Shown: positions 7,601 to 8,502 of the stretch, in pieces
Layout of the letters: each line of letters opens with the position of its first letter
Numbering within the stretch: the first letter of the stretch is position 1
Assembly (NCBI GenBank): GCA_025360945.1
Contig: JANYBE010000199.1
Location: 1 to 8,502 of the forward strand
Origin: Rhizobacter sp.
GTDB taxonomy: Bacteria > Pseudomonadota > Gammaproteobacteria > Burkholderiales > Burkholderiaceae_C
Direction of reading: 5' to 3'
DNA length: 8,502 nt
Position numbers and translations under genes: made by a program
Notes under the pieces: model-generated
Seen by the model: the letters and a program-made list of their open reading frames with translations, nothing else
Database searches by the model: none
What the model was told of the DNA's origin: nothing

Positions 7601-7966
7601 GCCGCCGCCATCGCAGAGGGCGAGGCCGAACTGCTGCGCGGCTGCGTCAGCCACAACCACATCTTCTTCCGGGATATGGCGATAGACGCTGCGCTGGAGT
7701 CGCATGACTGGTCCCTGGTAGAGAGCCTCTGCGCGAAGCTCGAGGCCTACACCGCTGCGCAGCCGCTGCCGTTCAGCGACTTCCTGATCACGCGCGGCCG
7801 TGCCCTGGCGCGACTGGGTCGCGAAGGATGCGACGCGGCGCTGCTTGCCGAGCTGTCGCGTCTGCGCGATCAAGCCGTCGAATGCGAACTGAACTGTGCC
7901 CTGCCGGCGCTTAACGATGCGCTCGCCGCGGCGAACGCGCAGTTGCCGGCTCAGGGTCCACACTGA
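4679..7966 (+). CDS. double zinc ribbon - class III nucleotide cyclase - AAA/STAND ATPase - TPR-like signalling protein
   Basis: 1095 residues, intact. Two zinc ribbons open the protein (Cys3/6/17/20 and Cys28/31/42/45). The cyclase homology domain (about 65-245) has the metal Asp residues Asp73 (FSDLSGYTAL) and Asp117 (FVGDEVMALFG) and the TGDAVNTAARL block with Asp190, Asn193 and Arg197, so it is plausibly active, making cAMP or cGMP from the NTP. Gln113 stands where many adenylate cyclases have the substrate-selecting Lys; this is common in AAA-TPR cyclases. The ATPase domain follows IVGRDDELREF, with Walker A GDPGVGKS (287-294) and Walker B LLLVDDIHWAD (about 414-424), typical of AAA_16/STAND regulators. 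From about 620 to the end are alanine/leucine-rich TPR-like helices, probably a sensing or partner-binding surface. No membrane segment is seen, so it should be cytoplasmic. The ATG has no strong Shine-Dalgarno. It is divergent from the broken cyclase. Confidence 0.93.
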   Translation: MQCPRCAHANPTEARFCAACGENLLLQCPHCGAAVAAAQRFCMACGLAVADTPAASSVLASGERRQATIVFSDLSGYTALNTTVDPEEVEAVLANIKASALTVIERHGGTVNQFVGDEVMALFGVPVARRDDARHAVAAALELHRVVDDMAPALQARLGRILSLHTGIDTGLIVARRSDTRGGAFTVTGDAVNTAARLRSAAASGEVLVSHTTWQQVADFFHADVPTAVQVKGKEQALWVHRVYAERSSRETAIKPIVGRDDELREFLAVAQTCRDRGKGRVVVVRGDPGVGKSRLVSEFVHGAEARGYSCHAAVVLDFGAQTGRDAVRSLTRSLLGLKLGADEAERRAAIEHAAAAPEIGPDRAVPLYDLVDVPPPPLQRALIAAMNVASRDTESLRTLCTLVIHESTQRPVLLLVDDIHWADPWTLARLAALATVAKNHALLLVMTTRFAGDPTSGAWRAALHGSPLISVDLGPLLPADALRLAASASPASDAIRQLCVQRAEGNPLFLEQLLLNAGEMQQADLPGSIQALVHARLDRLDSADKAALQAASVLGQRFGIASLRHVAADPACNCDVLIAHFLVRFDGDEFMFCHALICDGAYASLLHSSRRQLHVRAAEWYVSHDAVLAAEHFERGNDARAPQAFLVASNAAAAQFRFEPALALAERGLRLASQRPTRFAIQMACAHWLIELGRAAEAVELCGAALPACEGLAERAQALILQAAGMRLNDRIDEGLAALQEAQPLAEQAGLALELSHLHHLRGNLLFPLGRPAECLHAHEQALAHAIEAGSLEAQAAALGGLGDAQYLHGRMAAANEQFVKCVALARERGFGRLEVANLPMIGWTQLHLNELRGAVELGHQAIDLAMRAAQPRAELIARVMVVWIDGLIRCSADAVSEPLDRALALAGSLRAKRFEGQLYGCRALVALRSGQRGLARMHAENALGICREHGMGHTGPWILGVVALVEIDPTARAAAIAEGEAELLRGCVSHNHIFFRDMAIDAALESHDWSLVESLCAKLEAYTAAQPLPFSDFLITRGRALARLGREGCDAALLAELSRLRDQAVECELNCALPALNDALAAANAQLPAQGPH

Positions 7967-8018
7967 AATTCGTTCACGTCCCTTCTCTTGCCGCGCCCCG
8001 CGTCCGAGAAGCACTCCC

Positions 8019-8502
8019 ATGTCATTGCTCGCGTGTGCGCCGTCGCTGCGGCGCAGTCGTTTGCGCCCTTTGTCTGCGTCATCGACGAGCCCGCGATCAC
8101 GGCGTTTCGTCGGCCCCGGCGGCGAAACGCCGGCGGCCTGGCACTTTGCGACCTTGCCGAGAAGGGGACCGACCCGACTCGCGATCGTCGACCTCGATGG
8201 CAAGCATATGGGCTGAAGGTGGAGGCGATTGACTTCTACGGAAATCGAGACGGCATGCGCCTTCCGCCGGTGCAACGCATCTGGCTGGCGTGGCGCTGGC
8301 GGGTCGACACCCTGATCGCCGATGCCGACATCAACACGCGTTCCGGCGACGTCGACCGCTGCGAAGTTTTGTGCGTCTCGTCGCGCACTCCACGAGGAGG
8401 CGAAGGCGTTCCGACGCAGACGCTTTGCTATGTGTGGGACAACAAGCTGGCGCGCGAGGCCCGCGCTGGTGAACGCATTCACGAAGCGACTGCGCTTCAT
8501 CG
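8019..8502 (+). pseudogene. DUF3047-like gene with several frameshifts, cut by the right edge
   Basis: It starts 52 bases after the large cyclase gene; the ATG at 8019 has GAGAAG seven bases upstream. Conserved DUF3047-type blocks appear in alternating frames: a signal-like stretch VCAVAAAQSFAPFVCVID with ITAF (frame of base 8033), then GGETPAAWHFATLP and TRLAIVDLDGKHM (frame of 8019, stop TGA at 8214-8216), then LKVEAIDFYGN, LAWRWRVDTLIADADI and TLCYVWDNKLA (frame of 8213), then LVNAFTKRLRFI (frame of 8466) at the edge. AAKFC near 8361 suggests a further compensated shift. At least three shifts are needed, so I call a pseudogene. Family function is unknown; members are usually exported proteins of about 230-260 residues. 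Identification rests on remembered family consensus. Confidence 0.68.

Noticed and set aside
6077..8500. 807-codon open frame on the minus strand opposite the large cyclase gene
   Set aside because: The plus-strand protein has clear zinc ribbon, cyclase and ATPase motifs. The antisense frame gives an Arg/Gln/His-rich sequence without recognisable domains and is a by-product of GC-rich codon bias.

Overview
The window is GC-rich bacterial DNA, probably from a proteobacterium. Burkholderiales or a related betaproteobacterium is my best guess, based on GC bias, a DUF3047-like gene, a Tat-type NitT/TauT binding protein and class III cyclases with TPR or AAA-TPR partners. No rRNA, tRNA, CRISPR array or insertion sequence was recognised.

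Left third (1-2743, minus strand): one tightly packed operon read right to left. The order is a Tat-exported NitT/TauT-type substrate-binding protein, a SCO1/SenC copper-chaperone-like thioredoxin-fold protein, a small membrane-anchored cupredoxin-like protein, and a NitT/TauT-family ABC permease that runs off the left edge. Stop and start codons overlap or nearly overlap (TTGA at 1670-1667, GTGA at 1068-1065), and a 37-base gap precedes the permease. An ABC importer with a SCO protein and a cupredoxin-like protein inserted between its parts is the most unusual system here. Copper or another redox-active ligand is a natural hypothesis for its substrate or function, but this is inference.

Middle (2764-4550): wreckage of class III nucleotide cyclase genes. 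A plus-strand 3' fragment of a cyclase homology domain (2764-3018) abuts the start of the operon. A minus-strand cyclase/TolB-like/TPR gene (4496-3029) carries an in-frame stop, at least three frameshifts and a probable internal deletion.

Right half (4679-7966, plus strand): an intact 1095-residue signalling protein with two N-terminal zinc ribbons, a class III cyclase domain, an AAA/STAND-type ATPase and a long TPR-like C-terminus. It is transcribed divergently from the broken cyclase across a short intergenic region with a candidate promoter and palindromes. Downstream (8019 to the right edge) is a DUF3047-like gene whose conserved blocks lie in alternating frames, so it is also probably a pseudogene.

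The region therefore combines one coherent metallo-ABC-like operon, one intact large cyclase, and three decayed genes. The intact 3.3-kb frame argues against sequencing error as the general cause of the breaks, but read-level checking would settle this.
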